Of a stretch of DNA of 64,000 nucleotides, positions 9,438 through 17,681 are shown in pieces. The notes beneath the pieces were generated by a model. That model was not told where the DNA came from, searched no databases, and worked only from the letters and a program-made list of their open reading frames with translations. The position numbers and the translations under genes are program-made. The stretch is from positions 1-64,000 of the forward strand of contig CAYWVO010000007.1 of assembly GCA_964461835.1 (NCBI GenBank). The letters run 5' to 3'. This stretch comes from CAYWVO01 sp964461835. Lineage in GTDB: Bacteria > Zixibacteria > MSB-5A5 > WJJR01 > JAJRUJ01. Each line of letters begins with the position of its first letter. Positions within the stretch are counted from its first letter, which is position 1.

Positions 9438-10154
9438 TCACGAGTGAGCCGACTTCCGATGTCGGCGATACAAACGAAAACGGGCGCGTCGGGCGAGCAA
9501 TCGTTGGCGCCAGAGACTGCGAAACACATGCCACCAGCTGGTGGTGAGGCGCCCATCGGTGAATTCGCGGAGATAGTCGCGTATTTCCCCGAAATTTTGA
9601 AATGGATCGTCCAAGATTGCTGCACGGACTGCCTCATCGAGCGACACAGACGCAATCGATGGAACATCAGATGCGCTGTTCTGCTCTCGCTGTGGTTCCG
9701 CCGGCGCGGGCGGCGTCTCCTCGGTCTGTTGGAGGATGGCGGAGTCCTCAGCTTCTCCGTCGTCAAAATCTGCGATGGCCGCGTCCAGCGAAGAGAAATT
9801 GGGAATCAATCCATCGAATTCCAGCAGGTCGTAGATTTCCCGCACCTCCGGTGTCATCCGCGCCAGTTTGATATCGCCGTTATGATTACGGATATCTCGC
9901 AGCCGGGACATGAATGTCCCCCAGCCGGCACTGGAGATATAATTGGCGCCGGCCAAATCAATTAACAACCAGTACCGACCCTGGGCCATCAGCGACGTCA
10001 GCACCTCTTCCATGTTGCCGGCGGAAATCGCGTCGACCATGCCGTCGACCCGGACAACCATAATATCCTGCGTCTTCCCGGTGCGCGACACCGCAATCTT
10101 CAGCGAACTAGTGGGTGACGCCATTGCGCTCACTGACGATGAATACCCGTCCAT
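9438..10154 (-). CDS. STAS-domain protein (anti-sigma factor antagonist-like) with basic C-terminal extension
   Basis: Residues about 18-125 form a STAS domain: MVVRVDGMVDAISAGNMEEV, LLIDLAGANYISSAGWGTF (with serines where SpoIIAA-type proteins are phosphorylated) and a closing EIYDLLEFDGLIPNFSSLDA. Such proteins switch partner proteins through a kinase and phosphatase. The remaining 110 residues are unusual: an acidic/Pro-rich linker, then SLDEAVRAAILDDPFQNF, and a tail rich in Arg and Trp (WWHVFRSLWRQRLLARRARF). I do not recognise that part. It heads the exopolysaccharide operon 15 bases before the cyclase gene. The start could instead be the second ATG ten codons on. Confidence 0.85.
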   Translation of the reverse strand: MDGYSSSVSAMASPTSSLKIAVSRTGKTQDIMVVRVDGMVDAISAGNMEEVLTSLMAQGRYWLLIDLAGANYISSAGWGTFMSRLRDIRNHNGDIKLARMTPEVREIYDLLEFDGLIPNFSSLDAAIADFDDGEAEDSAILQQTEETPPAPAEPQREQNSASDVPSIASVSLDEAVRAAILDDPFQNFGEIRDYLREFTDGRLTTSWWHVFRSLWRQRLLARRARFRLYRRHRKSAHS

Positions 10155-10213
10155 ACCCGTATGGTCGGGGGTTTTTGAGGGAATGTCAATTTTTTCTTGC
10201 CGCTGATTTCAAG

Positions 10214-10906
10214 TCAGGATTCGGCCTGTGGTACCGGGGGACTAATTTTTTCATACGAGACGGGTGGAAAGGAGATCCGAATTTCTCGATCCCCCCAGCT
10301 TCCATAACCGCGCAAGTGCAGTTGCTCGTTATCGTCGAATTGTGGAACAACTCCGGCGGGGGCGGTGGGAATAAAGACCTGTTGCCATACCCCTCCGATG
10401 AACTTTCGCCGGCTGGGCATCATGTATTGTGTACCGGCCGGTTTATTTTCGCCGGCCGGATAGACAGCCACCGAATCGATGGCAAAGCCTCGAATCAACT
10501 TGTAATCGGGTATATGTCGGGCGACCAGAGTAACGGTGACGCGAGAACCATACAGCGGGTGATCCGGTGAGAGGCTGGCATTCTCACCGGCCTCCCCCAA
10601 GGCATACCATTCAAGATCATTGAGGTACGCATGGCCGGTTGAATCGAAATCAAGCACGATGGTATCGGGCCAGTTGGGCATTTCGCTGACCCAGGCGGTC
10701 CGGCTTGAATCACCTGGTCCCATGAGCATATCCGCCCAGAGCATTTTTTCGGGACGCGCATCCGTTGTTGTGGTCTGCTGCTCCGGCGGAGGTGTTTTCT
10801 CCTCGGAACAGCCAATAACCGTCATAGTTACTAGACAGAAAATCATCGCAACAGCGATGTGACGTATTCCTGCGCGAATGCAGGTTAGTAAACTATTCGC
10901 GTCCAC
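10214..10906 (-). CDS. Lipoprotein of unknown function
   Basis: Predicted lipoprotein: a hydrophobic segment (AVAMIFCLVTMTVIGC) ends in a lipobox with Cys33, followed by a Pro/Gln/Thr-rich linker. The mature domain of about 180 residues is probably beta-rich (TIVLDFDSTGHAYLNDLEWY, RVTVTLVARHIPDYKLIRGF) and resembles no family I can name. The start is a GTG at 10906, supported by GGGAGGA 7 bases upstream. It lies between another exported protein and the STAS gene in the same direction, with spacers of 30 and 59 bases. Confidence 0.75.
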   Translation of the reverse strand: MDANSLLTCIRAGIRHIAVAMIFCLVTMTVIGCSEEKTPPPEQQTTTTDARPEKMLWADMLMGPGDSSRTAWVSEMPNWPDTIVLDFDSTGHAYLNDLEWYALGEAGENASLSPDHPLYGSRVTVTLVARHIPDYKLIRGFAIDSVAVYPAGENKPAGTQYMMPSRRKFIGGVWQQVFIPTAPAGVVPQFDDNEQLHLRGYGSWGDREIRISFPPVSYEKISPPVPQAES

Positions 10907-10936
10907 GTTGGTCCTCCCTACGGTCCGTCACGGTCT

Positions 10937-11878
10937 CTATCTGCCCGCCTGTTTGTCCGACTTAGGCAATACTCGTTTCAATTGGCTTTCCACGGCGCGC
11001 GGCGGTAGAAGGCCTACGGTCGCGGTCGTAAAGCGAACTCGCTCCAGGATGTCGGTGGCCTTGATATAGGCTTCCTCGCCCCGATTCATGTTGAGCAGAT
11101 CCAAGCAATGCCCAATGATATTAATCAGAAATGTCTGATATTCGGCTTCGGTTTCGAATTCCAGCCGACCATCTCCCAGTTGTTCGATGAATTCCCGCCG
11201 CCGGTCAAATACCGGGAACTCATCGGCATGCGCGGCGGTTCGGTTGACATATTTCGGCGGATCGGCGTTGCCGTTCCAATCGAGGTACTGATAGGAAATC
11301 GGTGCGGTATCCCAATCGAGGCCTCCGATGTCCCATCCCCGGCGATCCGCCGCGAGTAACGCATGCGCTCGCCCTGCCGGGGCAGGAAGAATGGAATCGA
11401 CAACAACGTCCCGGGGCAATCCCAATCCCCCTACAGACCGACGATTACCACTACTATCCAGAAATGCGAGTCGATAACTGCGCGCGGGTCGGTGCTGTTG
11501 ATCCTCGGCGATGAACACAAAATCATGAATGCCGTCACCGTCGATATCCCTCCGCGGTTCGGCCGCAAAGCGAATACCTGCACCACGTTCACCAAACCGG
11601 TATTGCCACCGGGATTCCTGGTACATCGCGACAACGGCCCGGTCTCGCTCACCGCCCTGGGTTATATCAGAGAGCACGAATCCGCCAAAGGCGCCGTCAA
11701 CTGGTGGACACTCCAGAAAATGCTCGACCCAGATTTCATTCGCCCGGACGTGCCGGATCGATAAGTTCTGCAATTCGTAGTATAGCGTATCGCAGGTCGG
11801 CTTCGCCGAGACTGATGATCCCGGAATGATCAACCAACAGAGTCCGCTGAGGAGAACTACCGACTGTATCACGCGCAT
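10937..11878 (-). CDS. Exported protein of unknown function
   Basis: A 313-residue protein with a clear Sec signal peptide (core SVVLLSGLCWLIIPGSSVSA). The mature part contains a DIDGDGIHDFVFIAEDQ segment resembling calcium-binding or FG-GAP-like propeller blades, and a C-terminal helical region (FLINIIGHCLDLLNMNRGEE). It lies 35 bases behind the HtrA gene and 30 bases before the lipoprotein gene, in the same direction, so it is probably part of one envelope-related transcript. I cannot assign a function. Confidence 0.75.
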   Translation of the reverse strand: MRVIQSVVLLSGLCWLIIPGSSVSAKPTCDTLYYELQNLSIRHVRANEIWVEHFLECPPVDGAFGGFVLSDITQGGERDRAVVAMYQESRWQYRFGERGAGIRFAAEPRRDIDGDGIHDFVFIAEDQQHRPARSYRLAFLDSSGNRRSVGGLGLPRDVVVDSILPAPAGRAHALLAADRRGWDIGGLDWDTAPISYQYLDWNGNADPPKYVNRTAAHADEFPVFDRRREFIEQLGDGRLEFETEAEYQTFLINIIGHCLDLLNMNRGEEAYIKATDILERVRFTTATVGLLPPRAVESQLKRVLPKSDKQAGR

Positions 11879-11913
11879 AATGTGTCCCTACCCTGCGTCG
11901 CGGTTACCGTTCA

Positions 11914-13413
11914 TCACAAAGAGAGATAATACAAAGCCCCTCGTCGCGCAATCAACAGGATCATCTTCGATCCCTCCTGCTCTGCGACAATTGACTTGAA
12001 ATGCTCGACATTCTCAACCGTCTGGTTGTTGATCTCCAGGATGACATCACCCTCCCGCAGGCCGGAATACGCCGCCGGTGACCGGGCGAGAATATCTTTG
12101 ACCAGTACCCCGCCGCTCCCGGACTTCAATCCTAACTGCCGAGCTTCCCGCCGGGAAATGTTCTCGACAACAACCCCTTCAATCTGGCTGACCCATTCAT
12201 CGGATGATTCTGAGAGATAGACATATTCGGACGGGGTCTCCCCGATGGTGAGTGCAGTTTGCCATCGCCGGCCCCGGCGGACGTAATCAATGGTGACCGT
12301 CTTGCCGCTGGGTGCCAGCGCGATCCGATGACGCAGCCGAGCCGCACTGTCAACTTCGTGCCCGTCCAAACTGACGATGATATCGCCACGTTGCAGACCT
12401 GCTTTTTCCCCCGGGCCGCCCTCAATAACGTCATTGACCAGTGCACCGGTGATCCCGTCGGCTTCAAACGCGCGGGCAATATCGGGATTGAGGTCCTGGT
12501 AGGTGATGCCGGCCCAGCCGCGGACAAATCGACCCCGATCGATAATCGCTTCGAGGACGGTGCGTGCCATATTCGACGGAATCGCAAAACCGATCCCCTG
12601 ATAGCCGCCACTGCGGGAGAAGATGGCCGTATTAACCCCAATGAGATTGCCCTGGATATCTACTAAGGCGCCGCCGGAATTCCCCGGATTGATCGCCGCA
12701 TCAGTTTGAATGAAATCCTCATACTCCGCGATCCCGACGTTCGCGCGGCCCTTGGCGGAGATAATGCCCATGGTGACTGTCTGCCCGATACCGAATGGAT
12801 TTCCTACCGCCAGTACCACGTCGCCAATCTGGGCACTGTCGGAGTCCCCAAATTGAACCGCGGGGAAATCCTCACCCTTGATTTTTAGCACGGCGACATC
12901 CGTTTCCGGGTCGGTGCCAACCAATTGTGCGGTATACTCTTCACCGCTGGCGCGGTAGACCAGCACCTCCGTTGCCCCCTCGACCACGTGGTTATTCGTC
13001 ACAATATAGCCGTCCGGCGAGACGATGACCCCCGACCCGAGGGATCGTTCCCGCCGCTCCCGCGGGACAGAAAAAAAACGCCGCCCGAAAAAATCAAAGA
13101 ACGGATCCGAACCGAACGGACTGCGATTGATCCGATCGCGCACAATACGCACGGAGGAAATATTGACCACCGCCGGAGCAACCGCCTCGGCAACATCGGA
13201 GAAAGACCAATCCTCGCCACCGGTCAGGGCGGGGGGCACACTAATTGGTCGTTCGCCCTGCTCTGAGGTTGAGGCCGGGACTGCCTGTCCGCTGTCCGCC
13301 TGATTTGCGGTCTGCTGCGGGGCAATCTCGACCGTCACCCCCAGCGCCAATCCCACCATAAAACACAGGACGAGCCCAAAGATGATTAAGCCCAGCGTGT
13401 GATTTCTGGTCAT
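11914..13413 (-). CDS. DegP/HtrA-type periplasmic serine protease with two PDZ domains
   Basis: Periplasmic quality-control protease, anchored or secreted through an N-terminal hydrophobic segment (LGLIIFGLVLCFMVGLALGV). The catalytic triad is complete: His142 in NNHVVEG, Asp172 in ETDVAVLKI, and Ser246 in NPGNSGGAL. Two PDZ domains follow (about 295-390 and 400-495), with the carboxylate-binding regions GWAGITYQDL and VVVENISRREARQLGLKSG. A Gly/Arg-rich loop after residue 95 corresponds to the LA loop. GAGGAGG precedes the ATG. It is the first gene of a long co-directional minus-strand series and is divergent from the transglutaminase gene. Stress control by an envelope sigma factor would be usual, but I see no matching promoter. 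Confidence 0.93.
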   Translation of the reverse strand: MTRNHTLGLIIFGLVLCFMVGLALGVTVEIAPQQTANQADSGQAVPASTSEQGERPISVPPALTGGEDWSFSDVAEAVAPAVVNISSVRIVRDRINRSPFGSDPFFDFFGRRFFSVPRERRERSLGSGVIVSPDGYIVTNNHVVEGATEVLVYRASGEEYTAQLVGTDPETDVAVLKIKGEDFPAVQFGDSDSAQIGDVVLAVGNPFGIGQTVTMGIISAKGRANVGIAEYEDFIQTDAAINPGNSGGALVDIQGNLIGVNTAIFSRSGGYQGIGFAIPSNMARTVLEAIIDRGRFVRGWAGITYQDLNPDIARAFEADGITGALVNDVIEGGPGEKAGLQRGDIIVSLDGHEVDSAARLRHRIALAPSGKTVTIDYVRRGRRWQTALTIGETPSEYVYLSESSDEWVSQIEGVVVENISRREARQLGLKSGSGGVLVKDILARSPAAYSGLREGDVILEINNQTVENVEHFKSIVAEQEGSKMILLIARRGALYYLSL

Positions 13414-13664
13414 GATACCTCCTCACCATCAGCATCGTCTGAACCACGACCGGCGTGGGACCGGTGCGCCCGTACAGGGTAGCCGCTCAGGGCATGGACT
13501 GCAACCCGATTCCCCACGAAATAATCTGTTATCATGTATGATACTCGCCCACATCCTCAGAGATTCATCGTTTGACGCTTGCGCAATCAGACAAAAATCA
13601 CCAATTTACGGCAGTTCGTCCATCTCAAATAGACCCCTGCCGAGGAGGTTCACGGGAGGAGATT

Positions 13665-15368
13665 ATGTCGAGGAAGCAACTGACAGTCGGGTGTTTGTTG
13701 TGCTGTCTGTGTGCGGTACTGCTAAGTGTGCCGGTAGCAAGCCAGGCAGCGCCAGGCGAGGTGGTAAAGGAATACACTGCGCCGGGATCCTGTCCCACCG
13801 GGTTAGCCTTTGATGGTACCCATCTCTGGCTGGCGGATCGCAAGACAGATTCGCTGTATCAGATCAATCCGGAGACCGGAATTGTCGAGGCGGTTTTGCC
13901 GGCACCTGGATATCAGGTTGAGGGGTTGACCTGGGACGGCACTCACCTGTGGGTGCTGGATGTGGAGGAAAGTGTCATCCTCAAATTCAATCCACAAACC
14001 GGCATCGCCGAGCACACCATTTATGCTCCCTGTAGTAATCCGCAAGGGTTGGCCTGGGATGGGGAATACCTCTGGCTGGCTGATTTTCGTGCGGATATGC
14101 TGTATTCCATCTCCACTGAGGACGGTACTACTATCAACGAATTTGCCTCGCCGGCGGGCGAGCCCCGGGGACTGGTGTTCGATGGTACGTATCTTTGGGT
14201 AGCGGATCGACGTGATGATATGATTTATATGGTCACGCCGGATAAGGGACAGGTTATTCTTTCGTTTCCAGCACCCGGTGAATTTGCGCGGGGTATGGCC
14301 TTTGATGGTCAACGTCTCTGGAACGCCGATTATCAAACAGACAAGTTGTACTGCCTGGTACGCAAGGACGATGAGCAGTATGTTCAGACCGAAGGCAAGA
14401 AGCAGCGGCTGGAATATACCCACCAGTTCCGCAACTACGGGCCGGGTGAGGTGACCTCGGTCGACGTCTACCTCGCAGTCCCGGGGGATCTGCCCAACCA
14501 GACCTTGCTGGGGATGATCAACTACTCTCCGGAACCGGATGGGTTTCTCACCGACCGTTGGGGTCAAAAGGTCGCTCACTACCGTGGCGAGAATCTGACT
14601 GCCGGTGAGATGATGACGATTACGATGACCACCGAAGCCGAACTGTTTAAACTGCGGTATTTCATCTTTCCGGAGGACGTCGGCACGCTGCGCGAAATTC
14701 CTGCGGACATCCGCCGGCTGTATCTCTCCAACGAGAGCAAGTACCACACCGACGATCCCTTTATTGCAAAATCCGCCAAGGAAGCAATGGGGGATGAGGA
14801 AAATGCCTACTGGGTGGCGCGGAAAATTTTCGATCATATCATCGAACGTATGCATTACGAACTGGCCGGCGGCTGGAATATCGCCCCGACGGTGCTGGAA
14901 CGCGGCAGCGGGTCCTGCTCGGAGTACAGTTTCGTGTTTATCGCGATGAGCCGCGCTGCAGGATTGCCGGCGCGCTACGCCGGCTCGGTGGTGATTCGCG
15001 GGGATGACGCCTCAACCGACGATGTCTTCCATCGCTGGGTCGAAGTCTACCTGCCAAATTACGGTTGGATTCCGGTCGATCCCTCCCGCGGTGACAAAGA
15101 TACCCCTGCCGGACAGGGGAGCGCGATCGGATCACTCAATTCGCGATTCTTGATTACAACGCAGGGCGGCGGGGCCTCGGAATATATGGATTGGACCTAC
15201 AATTCCAACGAAAAGTGGCAATCCCAAGGCAAGTGCAAGATCTACACTGAACATATCGGGGAGTGGTCCCCGCTGGAGGTTTCCACATCCGCCGGCGCAC
15301 CACCGGCCGAGGAATCTCAGACCACAGCCACTGCCGGAGCTGATCCAAAGGTGTGTGAGGAGAAATAG
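13665..15368 (+). CDS. Secreted propeller-repeat and transglutaminase-like protein
   Basis: Exported protein joining a repeat domain to a papain-like transglutaminase domain. The start at 13665 has GGGAGGA four bases upstream and yields a signal peptide (LLCCLCAVLLSVPVASQA). Five repeats with the core GLAFDGTHLW follow at exactly 41-residue spacing (near residues 46, 87, 128, 169 and 210), reminiscent of NHL/SMP-30 propeller blades. The transglutaminase domain has its triad: Cys418 in GSGSCSEYSF, His457 in FHRWVEVYL, Asp472 in WIPVDPSRG. Such domains usually act as thiol proteases or amidases on cell-surface targets. It is convergent with the L,D-transpeptidase and may also act on the wall, but that is inference. 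Confidence 0.88.
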   Translation: MSRKQLTVGCLLCCLCAVLLSVPVASQAAPGEVVKEYTAPGSCPTGLAFDGTHLWLADRKTDSLYQINPETGIVEAVLPAPGYQVEGLTWDGTHLWVLDVEESVILKFNPQTGIAEHTIYAPCSNPQGLAWDGEYLWLADFRADMLYSISTEDGTTINEFASPAGEPRGLVFDGTYLWVADRRDDMIYMVTPDKGQVILSFPAPGEFARGMAFDGQRLWNADYQTDKLYCLVRKDDEQYVQTEGKKQRLEYTHQFRNYGPGEVTSVDVYLAVPGDLPNQTLLGMINYSPEPDGFLTDRWGQKVAHYRGENLTAGEMMTITMTTEAELFKLRYFIFPEDVGTLREIPADIRRLYLSNESKYHTDDPFIAKSAKEAMGDEENAYWVARKIFDHIIERMHYELAGGWNIAPTVLERGSGSCSEYSFVFIAMSRAAGLPARYAGSVVIRGDDASTDDVFHRWVEVYLPNYGWIPVDPSRGDKDTPAGQGSAIGSLNSRFLITTQGGGASEYMDWTYNSNEKWQSQGKCKIYTEHIGEWSPLEVSTSAGAPPAEESQTTATAGADPKVCEEK

Positions 15369-15426
15369 TATTGGGATAAAGACCATGAACGATGGCCGGT
15401 GCCCGGCATGGGCATCGGCTATTGTC

Positions 15427-16539
15427 TTATTGAAAATCCAATACTGATCCGGATTCAGCCAGCGAGAGAAATGCCCGCAACGCCTCCGATTTCAGTGAAA
15501 TCGTAACTTGCTTTTTCTTCAGCGGATCTCCGAGGAATCGCATGGCCTCATATCTGAGGTACTGGCTTGAAAAATCCCCCACACCGGCGTTATTGTTATG
15601 GCTATAGACAATGATCGAAGTATTATCGTCGAGAATAAGCTGGCCGCTCTTGGGGTACATTCGTTGTAACTCGTTTGGATTGATTCGCAATTCCTCGGCA
15701 GCAACGCGAATTTCTCGTTCGTTGTAGGCGGGGTAACCAGCGCTGATTTGACGGATGCTGACATGCCGAGCGGCAATGCGCCGCAGACGTGTTGGCATTT
15801 TAATTGTTTTGAACGGAGCATCCCAGGCGATATACCCAACCATTTTCAGTCTGACGTGATTTGCGGCAAAATCAATTTCCAGCCTTTGGGCAATAGGCGT
15901 ATTGCATTCCTCTGGATCTCCGGCTCCAAAAATGATCACCGGCGTGCCAACCTGCACCGCCTCATAAACCATCTTCAGCTCATCATCATCGACACGGATA
16001 CAGCCGTGGGTGACGTTCATCCCCAACAGGCGCGTATAGATGGTGCCGTGGATAAATAATCCACCACCCAGATCGAGCGAATAATCACCCAGTTCATTCT
16101 CGACCAGCCGATCAGTGGGATCAGTTGGGATTGGCAGCCCTTCCTCCAAAAACGCCCAATCGGGTTTGCGCCACACCGGATTTTCGGCTTTGCGGCGGAC
16201 AAAAAAGAGGCCGTTCGGCGTGCTGAAATCCCACACCCGCAGTGTCCGGGGATCTTTGAATTTTGCTCCGGAACCGGCGGAGCAGCGGGCGGTGAGCAGC
16301 ACGGAGTCCTGAGTGCGCAGGCTAATTTCCCCTAAAGCAACGTTGATTGTAATGTACGGCCCGCTCAGATCCAGCGGCCCGACTATTCGGGGATCTATCG
16401 GAGAGGGGGCGGAGAAATCGGAATGCACCGGAGTGAGGTCACCGGTGCCCGGCGCTTGGGATTGGAGGAAAACAATACTGAAGATCGCCGAGAGGATACC
16501 CGCTCTGATACTTGTCGAGAAAACCCTGCGCATACACAT
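15427..16539 (-). CDS. L,D-transpeptidase (YkuD domain)
   Basis: Cross-links peptidoglycan stem peptides or attaches proteins to the wall. It has an N-terminal hydrophobic segment (AGILSAIFSIVFL) serving as signal or anchor. The YkuD domain shows IHGT (163-166) and the catalytic THGCIRV motif with Cys180, where most relatives have Ser in place of Thr177. The C-terminal third holds a LysM-like or helical region (IRVAAEELRINPNELQRMYP) that may bind wall polymers. The stop lies 58 bases from the convergent transglutaminase gene, and the spacer contains an imperfect GC-rich dyad without a clear U tract. The small lipoprotein gene lies 49 bases upstream in the same direction. Confidence 0.88.
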   Translation of the reverse strand: MCMRRVFSTSIRAGILSAIFSIVFLQSQAPGTGDLTPVHSDFSAPSPIDPRIVGPLDLSGPYITINVALGEISLRTQDSVLLTARCSAGSGAKFKDPRTLRVWDFSTPNGLFFVRRKAENPVWRKPDWAFLEEGLPIPTDPTDRLVENELGDYSLDLGGGLFIHGTIYTRLLGMNVTHGCIRVDDDELKMVYEAVQVGTPVIIFGAGDPEECNTPIAQRLEIDFAANHVRLKMVGYIAWDAPFKTIKMPTRLRRIAARHVSIRQISAGYPAYNEREIRVAAEELRINPNELQRMYPKSGQLILDDNTSIIVYSHNNNAGVGDFSSQYLRYEAMRFLGDPLKKKQVTISLKSEALRAFLSLAESGSVLDFQ

Positions 16540-16588
16540 CCGGGGGTACCGGCCCGAAGAGAAGAGAGTATCGCAAAAACGGGTGCGA

Positions 16589-17179
16589 CTACTTACGCCG
16601 GCTGATTGCCTGCTCGATTTGCAATCGCAACGAATCGGCTCGTACCAGTACCGAATCCGCCCGGGTCATGCACTCAGCGTATTTTTCTTCGTCAAGCAAG
16701 TCATAGGCGGTACTGAGTTGCTCGGCCAATGCCGCGATATCGTCTTTAAGCACTTTGAGGTCGGTCCGGGTTCCCTTGCCACCTTTGGGGGCGCGTTCAA
16801 GCAATGCGGCGCAGGAATCCACGACTGCGGAGGCTGAGTCGGCGCGATCGCGGCATTCCTCAACTCGCTGGCTCTTGACCTGACGGGCCCTCTCGGCCGC
16901 CCGTCCCGCCAACGACTCCACCCGCAGGAATTTTTCCCGCGCTTTGTTGTAACTGCGCAGCAGACTGAACCGTTCGTCCTGGCGTTCCCGCTCTTTGAGT
17001 GCGGCATCCAGGGTGTCCTGGGCGGCGGCGAAGGCTTCCGGGGCATAGGTGTCCGCCTCGGCCTGGCGGGCCTGTTCGAGAGCGTCCAGCGCCCGCTTTT
17101 CTTCCTCAACCGGCGGTTTACTACAGCCGGCGAATACCAGCAACATTAACGCCCACAGGACGACAACGGTACGTCTCAT
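16589..17179 (-). CDS. Coiled-coil lipoprotein (DUF4398-like)
   Basis: Lipoprotein with a short signal sequence ending in the lipobox VFAGC, followed by a long charged helical domain (ALDALEQARQAEADTYAPEA, ALKERERQDERFSLLRSY) of the kind seen in DUF4398 proteins. Paired cysteines occur in the middle (EECRDRAD, DSCAALLE). The ATG at 17179 has GGGGGGAG about 5 bases upstream; an upstream TTG in frame is less likely. Placement directly before the L,D-transpeptidase suggests a periplasmic role in wall or envelope maintenance, but there is no direct evidence. Confidence 0.75.
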   Translation of the reverse strand: MRRTVVVLWALMLLVFAGCSKPPVEEEKRALDALEQARQAEADTYAPEAFAAAQDTLDAALKERERQDERFSLLRSYNKAREKFLRVESLAGRAAERARQVKSQRVEECRDRADSASAVVDSCAALLERAPKGGKGTRTDLKVLKDDIAALAEQLSTAYDLLDEEKYAECMTRADSVLVRADSLRLQIEQAISRRK

Positions 17180-17486
17180 GATCACTCCCCCCAAATACCT
17201 CTCTATCTCAACTCCACCAAATAATACGTATCCTCGCGGCTACACCGTTATTCCCGGTTGCCGGGAACCTCATCACCAAGGATAACCAACTGTACCCGCA
17301 GACGTGACATAGCAACTCTTATTCGCGCTGTCAATACAAATTAAATGACAGACTGAAGATACAGCCAAAAGGCAGGATGTTTCGAATCAAGGAGCATGTG
17401 TGACAAAGGAACTTCGAACCTGAACAACTAATAACGTACTACTAGCGGAAACCGGGTGTTGCATCTCGGGGCGATGTTGGAGGACC
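17180..17486. other. Divergent spacer between lipoprotein and small membrane-protein genes
   Basis: About 307 bases between divergently read genes. It must hold promoters for both directions, but no clear -35/-10 pair, palindrome or RNA structure stands out. The part nearest the small gene is AT-rich. Confidence 0.4.
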
Positions 17487-17669
17487 ATGGAATACCTGAT
17501 CCTTAGCCTGGTATTGCTGGGCGCAGTATTGTTGCTGGTTCGTTTTTACACGCGTGAGGCGAAAACCGCCGGGGAGTGCCCATCATGCGACCGCTGCGCG
17601 CGCGGGGGCCAGCCGCCGTCAGAGCGACTGCAACAGATTGAATTCCCTGATTCTCAGGAATCCGAGTAG
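17487..17669 (+). CDS. Small single-pass membrane protein with CxxCxxC motif (FeoB-associated-like)
   Basis: A 60-residue protein: one N-terminal membrane helix (YLILSLVLLGAVLLLVRFY) followed by a cytosolic CPSCDRCARGG motif and a polar tail. This layout matches the small Cys-rich proteins often found with the iron transporter FeoB, but no feo gene lies nearby. GGAGG ends 3 bases before the ATG. It reads towards the desulfurase-SelD gene, whose stop is only 12 bases away on the other strand. A metal- or sulfur/selenium-related role is possible; I cannot tell which. Confidence 0.65.
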   Translation: MEYLILSLVLLGAVLLLVRFYTREAKTAGECPSCDRCARGGQPPSERLQQIEFPDSQESE

Positions 17670-17681
17670 CAATAGTCTGGC

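Noticed and set aside
13803..14855. 350-codon open frame on the minus strand
   Set aside because: Antisense to the propeller-transglutaminase gene; its apparent periodicity mirrors the 41-residue repeats of the real gene.
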